Positions 36,145 to 45,200 are shown, counted from the stretch's first letter. The stretch is 64,000 nucleotides of DNA from Solirubrobacter deserti (GCF_027587175.1 NZ_JAPCID010000002.1:1-64000), one strand, 5' to 3'. The notes: generated by a model from the letters alone, not told the origin. Translations and numbers: made by a program.

Positions 36145-36195
36145 TCAGATACGCCAGCCCCAGCGCCAGCCGGCGCTGTCGATGCGGAAGCCCAT
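36145..36195 (-). CDS. tiny peptide gene (16 residues as read, possibly frameshifted)
   Basis: An ATG at 36195 preceded by a strong ribosome site (GGAGGG, 6 bases upstream) gives MGFRIDSAGWRWGWRI and stops. One extra base in the GGCTGGCGCTGGGG stretch would instead give a 30-residue peptide continuing ..LGLAYLSLPRLLGMVAQTA to a TGA at 36104-36106, which looks like a natural small hydrophobic peptide, so a 1-base deletion is suspected. It diverges from the broken SARP gene across a SARP-type box. Function unknown. Confidence 0.35.
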   Translation of the reverse strand: MGFRIDSAGWRWGWRI

Positions 36196-36248
36196 GACTG
36201 CTTCCCTCCGTAGTTGACTGCGATCAGTCTCCGCGGGGGCTACGCGGC

Positions 36249-36266
36249 GGCAAAGGCTCGGTAAAG
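36249..36266. promoter_or_regulatory. SARP-type direct-repeat box 1
   Basis: GGCAAAG and GGTAAAG are heptamers separated by 4 bases (11-base period), the spacing known for SARP (BTAD) operators. The box lies 10 bases before the SARP-like ATG and 53 bases before the divergent peptide ATG, so it could serve either promoter. Confidence 0.5.
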
Positions 36267-36276
36267 AGGCGCCGCG

Positions 36277-36768
36277 ATGGACTTCGCGATCCTCGGTCCG
36301 CTGCGGGTCGTGGGGCCGGACGGCGAGATCGAGCTCGGCGCGGGAGCGGAGCTCGAGCGCCTGACCGCCGAGCACCCGTACCGCGAGCGCTTCCACGCGC
36401 AGCTGATGCTTGCGCTCTACCGCGCCGGCCGCCAGGCCGACGCGCTCGACGCCTACCGCCGCGCCCGCCACGCGCTCGTGGAGGACCTCGGGCTGGACCC
36501 CGGCCCGGACCTCCAGCGCCTCGAAGCCCGGATCCTCGCCCACGACGTAAGCCTCACCGCTCGCTCACAGAAGGGGTCTGACCCTTCATCCTCGCCCGCG
36601 CCGGCGGCCGACACCCCGCCATTGCCGCTGCCGGCGACGCCGCTGCTCGGGCGCGAGGAGCACCTGGAGACGGCGGAGGCGCTGCTGGAGGACCCGGACG
36701 TGCGGCTGCTCCCGTCACCGGGCCGGGCGGCACCGGCAGCATCGGCCGGGGCGGCAAAGTCTCAGTAA
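36277..36768 (+). pseudogene. decayed SARP/BTAD-ATPase regulator
   Basis: The frame starts MDFAILGPLRVVGPDGEIEL, a perfect SARP N-terminus, but then jumps directly to the C-terminal part of BTAD (ERLTAEHPYRERFHAQLMLA.., LYRAGRQADALDAYRRARHALVEDLGLDPGPDLQRLEARIL). Most of the winged helix and the first BTAD helices (about 130-180 residues by family comparison) are missing. After TPLLGREEHLETAEALLEDPDVRL the ATPase P-loop appears only in another frame (VTGPGGTGS), showing a frameshift, and everything further is lost. A palindrome element (36570-36587) sits in the linker. Non-functional as a DNA-binding protein. Confidence 0.8.
36570..36587. repeat. REP-like palindrome, degenerate copy, in SARP pseudogene
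   Basis: GAAGGG-GTCTGA-CCCTTC; the core GGGGTCTGACCC matches the element at 61331-61373. It is translated in frame as QKGSDP. Confidence 0.6.
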
Positions 36769-36770
36769 AG
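36753..36770. promoter_or_regulatory. SARP-type direct-repeat box 2
   Basis: GGCAAAG-TCTC-AGTAAAG repeats box 1 with the same 11-base period; the surrounding 21 bases match 36246-36266 at 19 positions. It overlaps the stop of the SARP remnant and has no intact gene beside it that it would control (the cupredoxin gene ends here), so it is probably a relic of a lost promoter or a duplication scar. Confidence 0.4.
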
Positions 36771-36775
36771 CGACC

Positions 36776-37399
36776 TCAGCGCGTCGTGATTTCGGCCACC
36801 ATGCCGGCGGCTTCGTGGCCGCGCAGCGAGCAGTAGAGCGTGTACGTCCCGGCGGGGAGGTCGACCGCGAGCGTGCCCGACTCGCCCGGCGCGAGCGGGA
36901 GCTCGCCCAGGTCGCGCGCCGCCGCGTCGCGGACGGTCAGGTCGTGCTCGTCCTCGCCGCGGTTGTTGGCGTTGAACTCGACCCGGCCCGCCGCCAGCAG
37001 CCGGTAGGACGGCCGCACCGACCACTCGCGGATGTCCGTGAGGTCCACGTTGGTGCGCGACGGCAGCGGCGCCGGGGTGGCGGTGGCCACGGGCGTCGCG
37101 GTGGCCGTCGGGGTCGGCGTCGCTCCGGGCCTGGGGGTCGGCGTCGCCTGCGGACCGGGCTCGCCGCCCGGGGCGTCCGACCGCGGCGCGGGATTCGTGC
37201 TCGCCGGCGCGTCCTTGCGCGGCGCGGGCTTGGCCGGCGCCGGGCGCTTCTTCTTGGCCTTGACGCACGGCTGTTTGATCGGCACCGCGCTCGCCGCGCC
37301 GAGGCTGCTCGCGGCCGCACCGCACCGGCGCGGCTTGGCGTCCGGGGCCGGGTTGCCGCCGAGCCCGGCGAGCGTCAGCAGGATCGCGAGCCAGCTCAC
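36776..37399 (-). CDS. secreted cupredoxin-like protein with Pro/Ala linker
   Basis: 207 residues. Hydrophobic N-terminus (MSWLAILLTLAGLGGNPAPDA), long Lys/Pro/Ala/Thr linker (~40-115), then a cupredoxin domain (~118-207). Type-1 copper ligands are recognisable: His in EDEHDLTV, then Cys-His-Met in YCSLRGHEAAGM. It should bind one copper and transfer electrons outside the membrane. Its start overlaps the DUF1501 stop by 4 bases, so all three genes (DUF1800, DUF1501, cupredoxin) form one unit, an unusual partner for this pair. Confidence 0.85.
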   Translation of the reverse strand: MSWLAILLTLAGLGGNPAPDAKPRRCGAAASSLGAASAVPIKQPCVKAKKKRPAPAKPAPRKDAPASTNPAPRSDAPGGEPGPQATPTPRPGATPTPTATATPVATATPAPLPSRTNVDLTDIREWSVRPSYRLLAAGRVEFNANNRGEDEHDLTVRDAAARDLGELPLAPGESGTLAVDLPAGTYTLYCSLRGHEAAGMVAEITTR

Positions 37400-38988
37400 T
37401 TGAACAGCCTACGTCCCGTCAGCTGATCGCCGCGCCGAAGGTCCTCGACCACCGGCCCGCCGAGCAGCGACTGCGAGTTCTGCTCGCCCAGCCACTCGTC
37501 GAGCACCGCCTTGTAGACCGACCGGTAGTCCGTCGCCACCTGGAGGTTGCCCTGCGTCGCGCTGTTGACCGGCTGCAGCTCACGCAGCTCGCACCCCGGC
37601 CAGTCCGCCGCGAAGCCGCCGCGGACGCCGCTGCCCATGGCGAACATCAGGCCACCGATCCCGTGATCGGTGCCGGCCTCGGTGCCGGAGCCGTTCTCGC
37701 GCACGCGCCGGCCGAACTCCGAGAACACGAGCGTGGCGACGCGCTGCTCGATGCCGCGCGCCTGCAGGTCGGCCCGGAAGGCCGCGAGCGCGCGCGAGAA
37801 CTCGGCCATCTGGCGGTCCTGCGAGGCGAGCTGGCCCGTGTGGGTGTCGAAGCCGCCCCAGTGGATCGTGATCACTCGCGTGCCGAGGTTGGCGGCCAGC
37901 AGCGTCGCCGCCGTCTTCAGACGCGCCGAGAGCGTGCCGGTGTTCGGGTAGGCGATCGGGACGGGCGTCGCCGTGGGCGTCGGCGTCGGGCTCGGCGTCG
38001 TCGTGAGCGATTTGACCTTCATGTACGTCGTGTGGGCGAGCCCATACGTGTACCGGGAGCGCTGCAGGTACGCGTTGCCGGCCCCGGCCTGGATCCCGGC
38101 GAGCTGGCTGATCACGCCGTTGAGATCCGAGCTTCCGCCGCCCACCGCTCCGCCGGGGTTGTTCGTGAAGCCCGACATCGAGAGCGACGGGACCGCGCAC
38201 ACCGGGTTGCGCTCGGTCCGGATCGCCTTCGACAGCGCGGTGTCGATCGAGACCGCCTGCAGCGGGTTGTCGGGCTTGCCGTTGCGATCGATCCAGCGCC
38301 CGAGCCACCCCGTCTTGGTGTTCTGGTCGTTGGAGGCCGCGAACCAGATGTCGGAGTTGTCGAAGTGCGAGAGGCTGTACTGCTTGGCGTCGACCGCGGG
38401 CAGGACCGCGAGGTCCGAGCCGGGGCCGCCCGTGCCGTCGCCGTACAGCGTGTCCAGGCCGTAGCCGTCGCCGCCGGCCGCGAAGTTGAAGCGCGCCTGG
38501 CCGTTGTCCCCGCCGCCGTTCTTGGACACCACGACGTTCGCGAACGCCAGCGCCCCGCCGCCTGGGCCGGCCAGCGGCGTGGAGCCGACGCGCCCGTTCG
38601 CGGGCGTGACGCCCTGGGCGCGGTGGATCTCCGGGCGCGCCGCGACGTAGGCCGCGTAGTCGGCCGCCTCGGTCGGGATCATCACGTTCAGGCCGTCGTT
38701 GCCGCCGGCCAGGTAGATCAGCACGAGGCACTTCTCGTTCTCCGCCTCGTTGGCGTTGGCGACCGAGTCCCAGATCTGGTCCCAGCCGAGCTGGTGCGCC
38801 CCGTAGATCGACGCGGACCCGGCAATGCCCCACTGCAGCAGCCGCCGGCGCGTGAGGTCGCGCGGCGTGCGCCCCGCGGGGAACCCGTCCAGGGCCTGAT
38901 AGGGCACCGGCATGGTCTGGCTCGGCGGCTGGTCGCGGACGCGAGCCAGCTCGATCTCTTCGCACTCGATGCAGCGCTGACGCTCCAT
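37396..38988 (-). CDS. DUF1501 protein with twin-arginine signal
   Basis: 530 residues. Unusual N-terminus MERQRCIECEEIE before a twin-arginine segment (RDLTRRRLLQWGIAGSASIYG), then an alkaline-phosphatase-superfamily-like DUF1501 domain: LVLIYLAGGNDGLNVMIP, HFDNSDIWFAAS, VITIHWGGFDTHTGQLASQDRQMAEFSRALAAFR, LVFSEFGRRVRENGSGTEAGTDHGIGG. The Asp/His/Glu pattern is consistent with the metal-binding fold of the superfamily, but activity is unknown. DUF1501 and DUF1800 are widely encoded side by side, as here (one base apart). Confidence 0.93.
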   Translation of the reverse strand: MERQRCIECEEIELARVRDQPPSQTMPVPYQALDGFPAGRTPRDLTRRRLLQWGIAGSASIYGAHQLGWDQIWDSVANANEAENEKCLVLIYLAGGNDGLNVMIPTEAADYAAYVAARPEIHRAQGVTPANGRVGSTPLAGPGGGALAFANVVVSKNGGGDNGQARFNFAAGGDGYGLDTLYGDGTGGPGSDLAVLPAVDAKQYSLSHFDNSDIWFAASNDQNTKTGWLGRWIDRNGKPDNPLQAVSIDTALSKAIRTERNPVCAVPSLSMSGFTNNPGGAVGGGSSDLNGVISQLAGIQAGAGNAYLQRSRYTYGLAHTTYMKVKSLTTTPSPTPTPTATPVPIAYPNTGTLSARLKTAATLLAANLGTRVITIHWGGFDTHTGQLASQDRQMAEFSRALAAFRADLQARGIEQRVATLVFSEFGRRVRENGSGTEAGTDHGIGGLMFAMGSGVRGGFAADWPGCELRELQPVNSATQGNLQVATDYRSVYKAVLDEWLGEQNSQSLLGGPVVEDLRRGDQLTGRRLFK

Positions 38989-38989
38989 C

Positions 38990-40918
38990 TCACATCACCT
39001 GCCCGTCGGGACCGCCGAGGATCATCGCTTGCAGCGCGTAGAAGCGCTGACGCCGGGCGGTGATCGCCGCGGCCGAGGTGCCGGTGCGGTTCGCTTCGGT
39101 CAGCGTCTGGGCGAAGGCCAGCAGCTGGGCCCGTGTGGCGCCGGAGATCCACGGGCGCCCGACCGACGCGTACGCGCGCTCCAGGACCTCCGCCGCGGTC
39201 TCACCCCGGACGTCCGGCGCGTAGCTGGCGGCGGCGTTCGCGTCCGCGTAGTAGCCGTTCGAGTACCGCAGGCTCTGTGCGACCTTGACCATGTCGAAGC
39301 GGGCCTGGACCGTGTTGGTGTTCAGCCACGACATGCCGCCCTCCCAGCCCGCGACGTTCGGCGGGTTGTAGATGCGCTGCTGCATGCTGTTCATCGGCCC
39401 CTGCAGGACGTTGCCCTTGACCGGCGCGCCGAGCGCCCGCAGGACGCCGACCATGTAGACCACCGGCGGCTTGATCAGGTTCGGCTCCTCGAGCGACTCG
39501 AAGATCTCGGTGTTGAGCAGGATCCCGCGGATGAGCGGCTTGAGCTGGTAGCCGTTGGCGCGGTACTCGGCGCTGAGCGCGTCGAGCGTGGCCTGCGGGA
39601 TCGGTCCCGCCATGAACTCGCCCCACAGCTTGCGGATCAGGAACTGCGCGTGCTGCGGGTGCTCGAGCACGATGTCGACGCCGGCGTTGACAGCCCGCGG
39701 GCCCCAGTTGACGTTGTCGGGATTCGTGGCGTCGGTCTTGCCGGTCTCCGCCGCGATCACGCGGCCGAGGACGGTCTTGGCCGGCATGTGGAACTGCTTC
39801 GGATCGAACGTGATCTTCCCGTAGTCCGGGTTCGGCGTGACCTTGTCGGCGAGGAACTCTGCCCCGTTGAGCCGCCAGCCGGTGAAGGCCTGCGTCAGGC
39901 CGACGATGTCCTCCTGCGTGTAGTTGTCATTGCCGGCCGGATCCTTGGGCCCGAGGCAGAACAACTCCATGATCTCCCGCGCGTAGTTCTCGTTCGGGCG
40001 GGTCTTGGTGTTCGCGTTGAGGTTCAGGTACGAGGACATCGCGGCGTTGGCCGTCGTCATCTCGTACGCGAGCTGCCGGAACGTCGCGCCCGGGTGGGCG
40101 CCGAGGTCCGAATAGCGCAGCAGATGGTTGCGGTACGCGTACGCCCACTTGTTCGAGACCGAGCCGTCGTTGAGCGAGATCACCCAGTGTCGATGCCAGA
40201 AAAGCACCAACCGCTCCGGGAGCGGGTTGACCGCCCGCTGCATGCGGTCGATCCATTCGAGCTCGAGCTCGACCTGCCCGGCCAGCGGGTCGATCGTCGT
40301 CGCGCCCGCGGCCGTCTTGGGCGCCAGCATGCTCGTGTCGATGCTCGCCGGCGTGCTCACCAGCCACTCGACCAGATCCGCGTGGCGCTTGCCGACCCAC
40401 GCGTCGCGCTGCGCCTGCGTCGGCCCGAAGCCCGCCCGCCAGAACAGGCGGTCGACCATCGCCTCGGTCATCGTGTCGTACGGCGACGGCACGGGCGTCG
40501 GCGTCGCGACCGGCGTCGGAACCGACGGGATCTCAGGCGTCGGCGTGACCGCCGCGATCGGCGCCGCCGGGTTGCTCGTCCCCGGTGTCCCCGGCGTCGG
40601 AACGTCCGTCTGCTTGGGCACGGTGACCCGCCGGCTCGGCGTCAGCGCGCCCGCGCGCTTGGCCTTGTCGTAGGCCCGGACCGCGTACCGGTACGTCCGT
40701 CCCGCCTTGACGGTCGTATCCGTGAACGAAGCCCTCGTCGTCCGGCCGAGGCTCTTGCCGTCGCGCACGACGACGTAGTAAGCGGGCTTGGCGCCCTTCG
40801 GCGCCGCCCACTTCAGCGTCACTCCCTTTGGTCCGACGCTCGCGACCTTCAACGATCGCGGCGCGGCCAACCGCTTCCTGGCTGCGGACTTGCGTCCGAA
40901 GACCGACCCCCCATCCAT
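38990..40918 (-). CDS. DUF1800 protein with N-terminal fibronectin type III domain
   Basis: 642 residues. An Arg/Lys-rich start with no signal peptide (MDGGSVFGRKSAARKRL) is followed by one FN3 domain (~18-100), a Pro/Thr linker with TPTP repeats (~103-145), then DUF1800 (~150-640): RLFWRAGFGPTQAQRDAWVG, LFWHRHWVISLNDGSVSNKW, NENYAREIMELFCLG, GLTQAFTGWRLNG, PPNVAGWEGGMSWLNTNT. Partner of DUF1501. An upstream in-frame stop (40934-40936) excludes a longer start, so export would need another route, or the N-terminus is unusual. First gene of the unit, with three dyads ahead of it. Confidence 0.93.
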   Translation of the reverse strand: MDGGSVFGRKSAARKRLAAPRSLKVASVGPKGVTLKWAAPKGAKPAYYVVVRDGKSLGRTTRASFTDTTVKAGRTYRYAVRAYDKAKRAGALTPSRRVTVPKQTDVPTPGTPGTSNPAAPIAAVTPTPEIPSVPTPVATPTPVPSPYDTMTEAMVDRLFWRAGFGPTQAQRDAWVGKRHADLVEWLVSTPASIDTSMLAPKTAAGATTIDPLAGQVELELEWIDRMQRAVNPLPERLVLFWHRHWVISLNDGSVSNKWAYAYRNHLLRYSDLGAHPGATFRQLAYEMTTANAAMSSYLNLNANTKTRPNENYAREIMELFCLGPKDPAGNDNYTQEDIVGLTQAFTGWRLNGAEFLADKVTPNPDYGKITFDPKQFHMPAKTVLGRVIAAETGKTDATNPDNVNWGPRAVNAGVDIVLEHPQHAQFLIRKLWGEFMAGPIPQATLDALSAEYRANGYQLKPLIRGILLNTEIFESLEEPNLIKPPVVYMVGVLRALGAPVKGNVLQGPMNSMQQRIYNPPNVAGWEGGMSWLNTNTVQARFDMVKVAQSLRYSNGYYADANAAASYAPDVRGETAAEVLERAYASVGRPWISGATRAQLLAFAQTLTEANRTGTSAAAITARRQRFYALQAMILGGPDGQVM

Positions 40919-40972
40919 GATGCGACTTTTGCATCATCCGAAAGGGGTGACAACCCCTGACCGGTCGGTCAG
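40917..40972. promoter_or_regulatory. three tandem dyads in the DUF1800 promoter region
   Basis: ATGATGC-GACTTTT-GCATCAT (40917-40937, over the start codon), AGGGGT-GACA-ACCCCT (40943-40958) and CTGACC-GGTC-GGTCAG (40957-40972) lie end to end in the 50 bases between the ROK stop and the DUF1800 ATG. The last has the form of a TetR-family operator. Confidence 0.5.
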
Positions 40973-42234
40973 GCGGCGGCGACGAGTGTTGGGTCGGCCA
41001 ACAGCCGACGCAACTGGGTGGCGGCGGCGCCGCGCATCGCGGCCTCCGCGCCGAGGCTGGACGACAGCACGGGCGGGACGGCGCCGTTGCCGCCGAGCAC
41101 GCGCGTCGCGAGTTCGGAGCAGATGACGGGCTTGAGCCATTCGGTCATCGGCGCGAAGTGGCCGCCGAGCACGATCGCCTGCGGGGAGAGCAGGTTGACG
41201 ACCGTCCCGAGCGCGATGCCGAGCCAGCGCCCGCAGTCCTCCAGCGCTGCCAGCGGCTGCGCCTCCCCCGCCTGAGCGCGCTTGACCAGGTCGGCCACCG
41301 GGCGGGCCAGGCCGCGCGAGCGCGCTTCCCCGGTCCCGTTGATTCCAGCCGCGGTGAGCACCGGCTCCAGGCCGGCACGGGTCTCGAGGCACCCGCGGGA
41401 CCCGCAGGCGCACGGGAGCCCGTCGTGCTCGACCGTCGTGTGCCCGAACTCGCCCCCGAAGCCCCGGTAGCCGCGGAACAGCTCGCCGCCGAGCACGAGC
41501 CCGCCGCCGACGCCGATCTCGCCCGAGCAGTACATGAAGTCGCTGATCCCCGTGGCCGCGCCCTCCCACAGCTCGGCCAGCGCGGCGAGGTTCGCCTCGT
41601 TGTCGACGCCGATCTCCAGGCCGGGTGCGTCGATGCGCTCGCGCAGCGCGTCCACGAGCGGGACGTCGCTCCAGTGCAGGTTCGGCGCGATCAGCAGCGC
41701 GCCGCGCTCGATGTCCACCAGACCGGGCACGGCGACGGTGGCGCCGATCGGGCGCAGGCCCTGCGCCTGGACCTCCACCAGCGCGCTGCGCGCGAGCTCG
41801 CCGAGCCGGTCGAGCACCTCGTCGACGCCGCGCCCGCGGTTGTCGACGGCCTCCATGCCCTTGTAGCGGGAGCCGCCCGCGAGATCGGTGGCCTGCACGC
41901 CGACGTAGTCGACGTTGACCTCGAGCCCGAGCGCCACGACACCGTCACGCGCGACGTCGACGACGAGGCCGGGCCGGCCGGCCGTGCCGCGGTGCTCGGC
42001 GCCGCGCTCGACCAGCAGCCCGAAGTCCATCAGCTCGCTCACGAGGCTCGAGACCGTGCTCTTGTTGAGTCCGGTGTCCGTCGCGATCGTCGCGCGCGAG
42101 CGCGGCCCGCGCTCGACCACCTGGCGCAGCACAACGCTGAGGTTGTGGCGCCGCACCGCGCGCTGGCTCGAGAGCTCGATGGCGGGCTTCGGGGTCCACA
42201 TGAGACCGGTAACCGTATCGACGGGCCCGGTCAT
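40969..42234 (-). CDS. ROK-family transcriptional repressor (XylR-like)
   Basis: 421 residues. N-terminal MarR-type winged helix ([48 protein letters not shown]), then a ROK sugar-kinase-like domain with DVARDGVVALGLEV, zinc motif CACGSRGCLETRAG (CxCGxxGCxE) and LLSPQAIVLGGHFAP. It is a likely sugar-responsive repressor of the adjacent ThuA/xylB and oxidase operons. The ATG at 42234 is used; an ATG at 42201 (MWTPKPAIEL) would also give a full HTH. Neither has a clear ribosome site. Confidence 0.93.
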   Translation of the reverse strand: MTGPVDTVTGLMWTPKPAIELSSQRAVRRHNLSVVLRQVVERGPRSRATIATDTGLNKSTVSSLVSELMDFGLLVERGAEHRGTAGRPGLVVDVARDGVVALGLEVNVDYVGVQATDLAGGSRYKGMEAVDNRGRGVDEVLDRLGELARSALVEVQAQGLRPIGATVAVPGLVDIERGALLIAPNLHWSDVPLVDALRERIDAPGLEIGVDNEANLAALAELWEGAATGISDFMYCSGEIGVGGGLVLGGELFRGYRGFGGEFGHTTVEHDGLPCACGSRGCLETRAGLEPVLTAAGINGTGEARSRGLARPVADLVKRAQAGEAQPLAALEDCGRWLGIALGTVVNLLSPQAIVLGGHFAPMTEWLKPVICSELATRVLGGNGAVPPVLSSSLGAEAAMRGAAATQLRRLLADPTLVAAA

Positions 42235-42251
42235 CGCGTGTGGAGCGGCAC

Positions 42252-42285
42252 CGCCGCGGCGACGACCCACGTCGTCGCCGCGGCG
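42252..42285 (-). terminator. perfect 15-bp hairpin after the ThuA gene
   Basis: CGCCGCGGCGACGAC (42252-42266) is the exact reverse complement of 42271-42285, loop CCAC. It lies 10 bases past the ThuA stop codon and just before the ROK start. Confidence 0.75.
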
Positions 42286-42294
42286 TGCACGCGC

Positions 42295-45200
42295 TCACGG
42301 AGTCGTGGTCGACAGCGTGAACGTCAGGGTCTTGCGGTAGCTGCCCGTGCGCAGCGGGTCCGTGCGCTTGATCAGCTGCTTGAACGTGATGTCCACGTTC
42401 TCGTTGGCCGTCGGCGCCGTCCAGCTGGACTTGCTGAACGAGACGCGCAGCGGCTCGGCCAGCGCGAAGGCGCCGTTGGTCATGTGCCCGGGGTCGGAGA
42501 CGCTGAGCGTCGCCTCACCCGCGGAGCTGATGACCTTCGCACCCACGCTGGTCGTGTACTCCTGCTCGACGCCCGGTACGAACGGCTGGAACGTCGCCGC
42601 GCCGGCCAGCGAGAGGGCGAGCGTCGCCGGCACGGTGCCGCCCACGGTACCGGTGGCGTCCGTCTGCAGGACCGGCGCAGCCGGCTGGGCCTCGTTGCCG
42701 CTCATCCAGCCCACGAGCTCGGCGCCCTTGGTCTGGAGCGCGAGCAGCGCCGCGCCGTTGTCGGCGCCGGCGTGGACCGCCCGCTTGGCCTCCGCCACGA
42801 ACGTCCGCGCGTGCGTCGCCGCGCCCGCGAAGTCGTCCGCGCGGTAGGCCGTGTCGGCCTCCTCGAGGGCCGCGCTGAGCGCGGTGTTGCCCGCGGCGGT
42901 GACGTTGCCGTCCGCCCGCGCCTTCGCGAGCAGGTCGCGGACCTCGTTGAACGTGACGCAGTTCGAGTACTCCTGGCCCGCCGTCCACTGGACCGCGTTG
43001 AGCATCATGTCGCGGAACCAGGTCTCGGTCGCGTACTGCCAGTTGTGGCCGAGCGTGGTCGTGAAGGAGCGCCCGCCGTCGAAGTTCCGGCACCACGTCA
43101 TCACGTGCTTGTCGGTGTTGTGCAGCCCGTTGCCGGGGCCGTAGCCGAGCTGACCGACGAGCGTGTCCTCGTTCTCGTACATCAGCGGGTGCGCGATCCC
43201 GAGCGCCGCCGGGTCGCGGTTGGTGTTGTAGAGCTCCTCGATCGAGAAGAAGCGCCGCGGCACGGCCTGCATCGTCGAGTGCGCCGGGTCGGCGTTGATG
43301 AGCTCGACGTGGCCGCCGGACTCGGTGTCGATCAGGATGCCGCCCTGGTTGGAGCCGTGGTTGGTGAAGCCGGCGCCGACCAGGTCCATGTACCACGGCA
43401 CGTTCTGCATCGCGTCCGTGCCGCCGTGGATGGCGATCACGCCGCCGCCCTCGCGGACGAACCGCTGCAGGTTGGCGAACTCCACCGCGTTGACCGTCGA
43501 CGTGGCGTTGAGGCCGACCGTCGAGTTGAAGATGATCGTCTTGTACTGCTTGAGCTGCTCGTAGTCCAGGAACGGGCTCGTGGGCAGCGAGACGCCGGCC
43601 GGCGCCTGGCGGCCCGGGCTGCCGTTGATGTTCGGGTCCCAGATGTCGACGTTGAAGCCGTGCTCGAACCCGAGCTGCTGGAACATCCAGTGGAAGTCCA
43701 CGATCGACTGGTGGCGGAAGCCGCCCGCACGGCCGTTGACGAGGATCTTGTACGTCGCCATCGGGTTGTTGACGAACGGGCTCGGGTTGTTGAACACCCG
43801 GATGGCCTGCACGCCGTCCTCGGCGGCCTCGACCGTGATGCCCGTGCCGGTGGTGTCGACCGGCGTGCCGTTGAGCTGAGCGATCAGGGCCTCACCGGCG
43901 CTCTGCAGCGGACGCGACGCCGCGGCGGCGGCGTTGAACGCCTGCAGCGCGGTGATCGCGGCGGCGGTCTGGCCCGCGTCGGCCTTGGCCTTGGCGTCGG
44001 CCAGCAGGGCGCGCAGCTCGGTGGCCTTGGCGGCGCTGATCAGCGGCTGCGGGTTGGCCACGGTGGTGCCGGTCGCGTGCGCCTTCGTCAGCGGCGTGGT
44101 GAGCGTCACGTTGTTCAGGCTCGTCGCCGTGCCCGCCGCGTGGTCCTTGGCCAGCGGCGCGCTCAGCTCGACGTTCGGCGCCGGGGCCGGGGGCAGCGGC
44201 GAGAGGTGGCGCTTGACGTAGACGACCTCCTGGTTGGCGCCCGTGTCGAGCACGATCGGCTGGCCGATGATCGGGCCGTTGTTGCTCGGCGGGTTGGGCC
44301 CGGTGAGCGTCTCGGTCGTGTAGCTGGCCAGGCGGATCTGGGTCGCGCCCGCGGTCGCGGCCGCGCTTAGGGTGGTGTTGAGCGTCGGCGGCGGGGTGAG
44401 CGCCTTGGCGATCGTCACCGTCTCGGCTCCGTCACCGGTGCCCACCACGAGCTGCTGGCCCGCGCGGAATCCGCCGACCGGCGCCGTCAGGCGCAGGCCG
44501 GTCGCGCCGACGGCCTGGGCGCCGTTGAGCGTGGTGCGCAGCGCGTTGTCGGCGTGCTGGTCGATGACCGTCGCCAGGTCGGCGAACGACGTCGTGACCA
44601 CGAACGTGTTGACGTACTTGGCCGTCTGGCCGGCGGCGTCCTGCAGCGAGACGGTCTGGGTGTGCTTGCCGACCGTCAGCCGGTTGAGGTTGACCGTCTT
44701 GGGGACCATGAACTCGCCGTCGAGCGTCATCCGGCGCGGTGCCGCGCCGCCGGCGCCGCTGGCCACGGTGTCAGACGAGTCACGCAGGCGCGGATCGCTG
44801 CGCAGCGGCGTCAGCGTCTGGGACTGCAGGATCTTGCCGTCGACGACCTGCGGCACGTAGACGTTCGCCCCCGAGATGTGGGCCTTGGTCAGCGCGCTCG
44901 TCAGCACGACGTTCGGCGCCGGAGCGGCCGCGGTCGGATCCACGCTGGCGACCTTCACGGTCTCCGCGTTGCCGCCCTGGTCGACCTGCAGCGTCTCGCC
45001 GGCCGTGCGGCCGCTGACGCTCGCGATCCGGATGCCCGTCGCGCCCGCAGCCGCCGGCGCGGCCAGCGTCGAGGCCTGCGTGCCCCAGGTCGCGACCGGG
45101 GCCTTGGTGTCGATCTGCAGCGCGATCGTGTGCGCGAAGGCGGTCCCGGCCACCGCGGTGGTGGCGGGGTGGGCGTTCGCCAGCGGCGCCGTCAGCGTGA

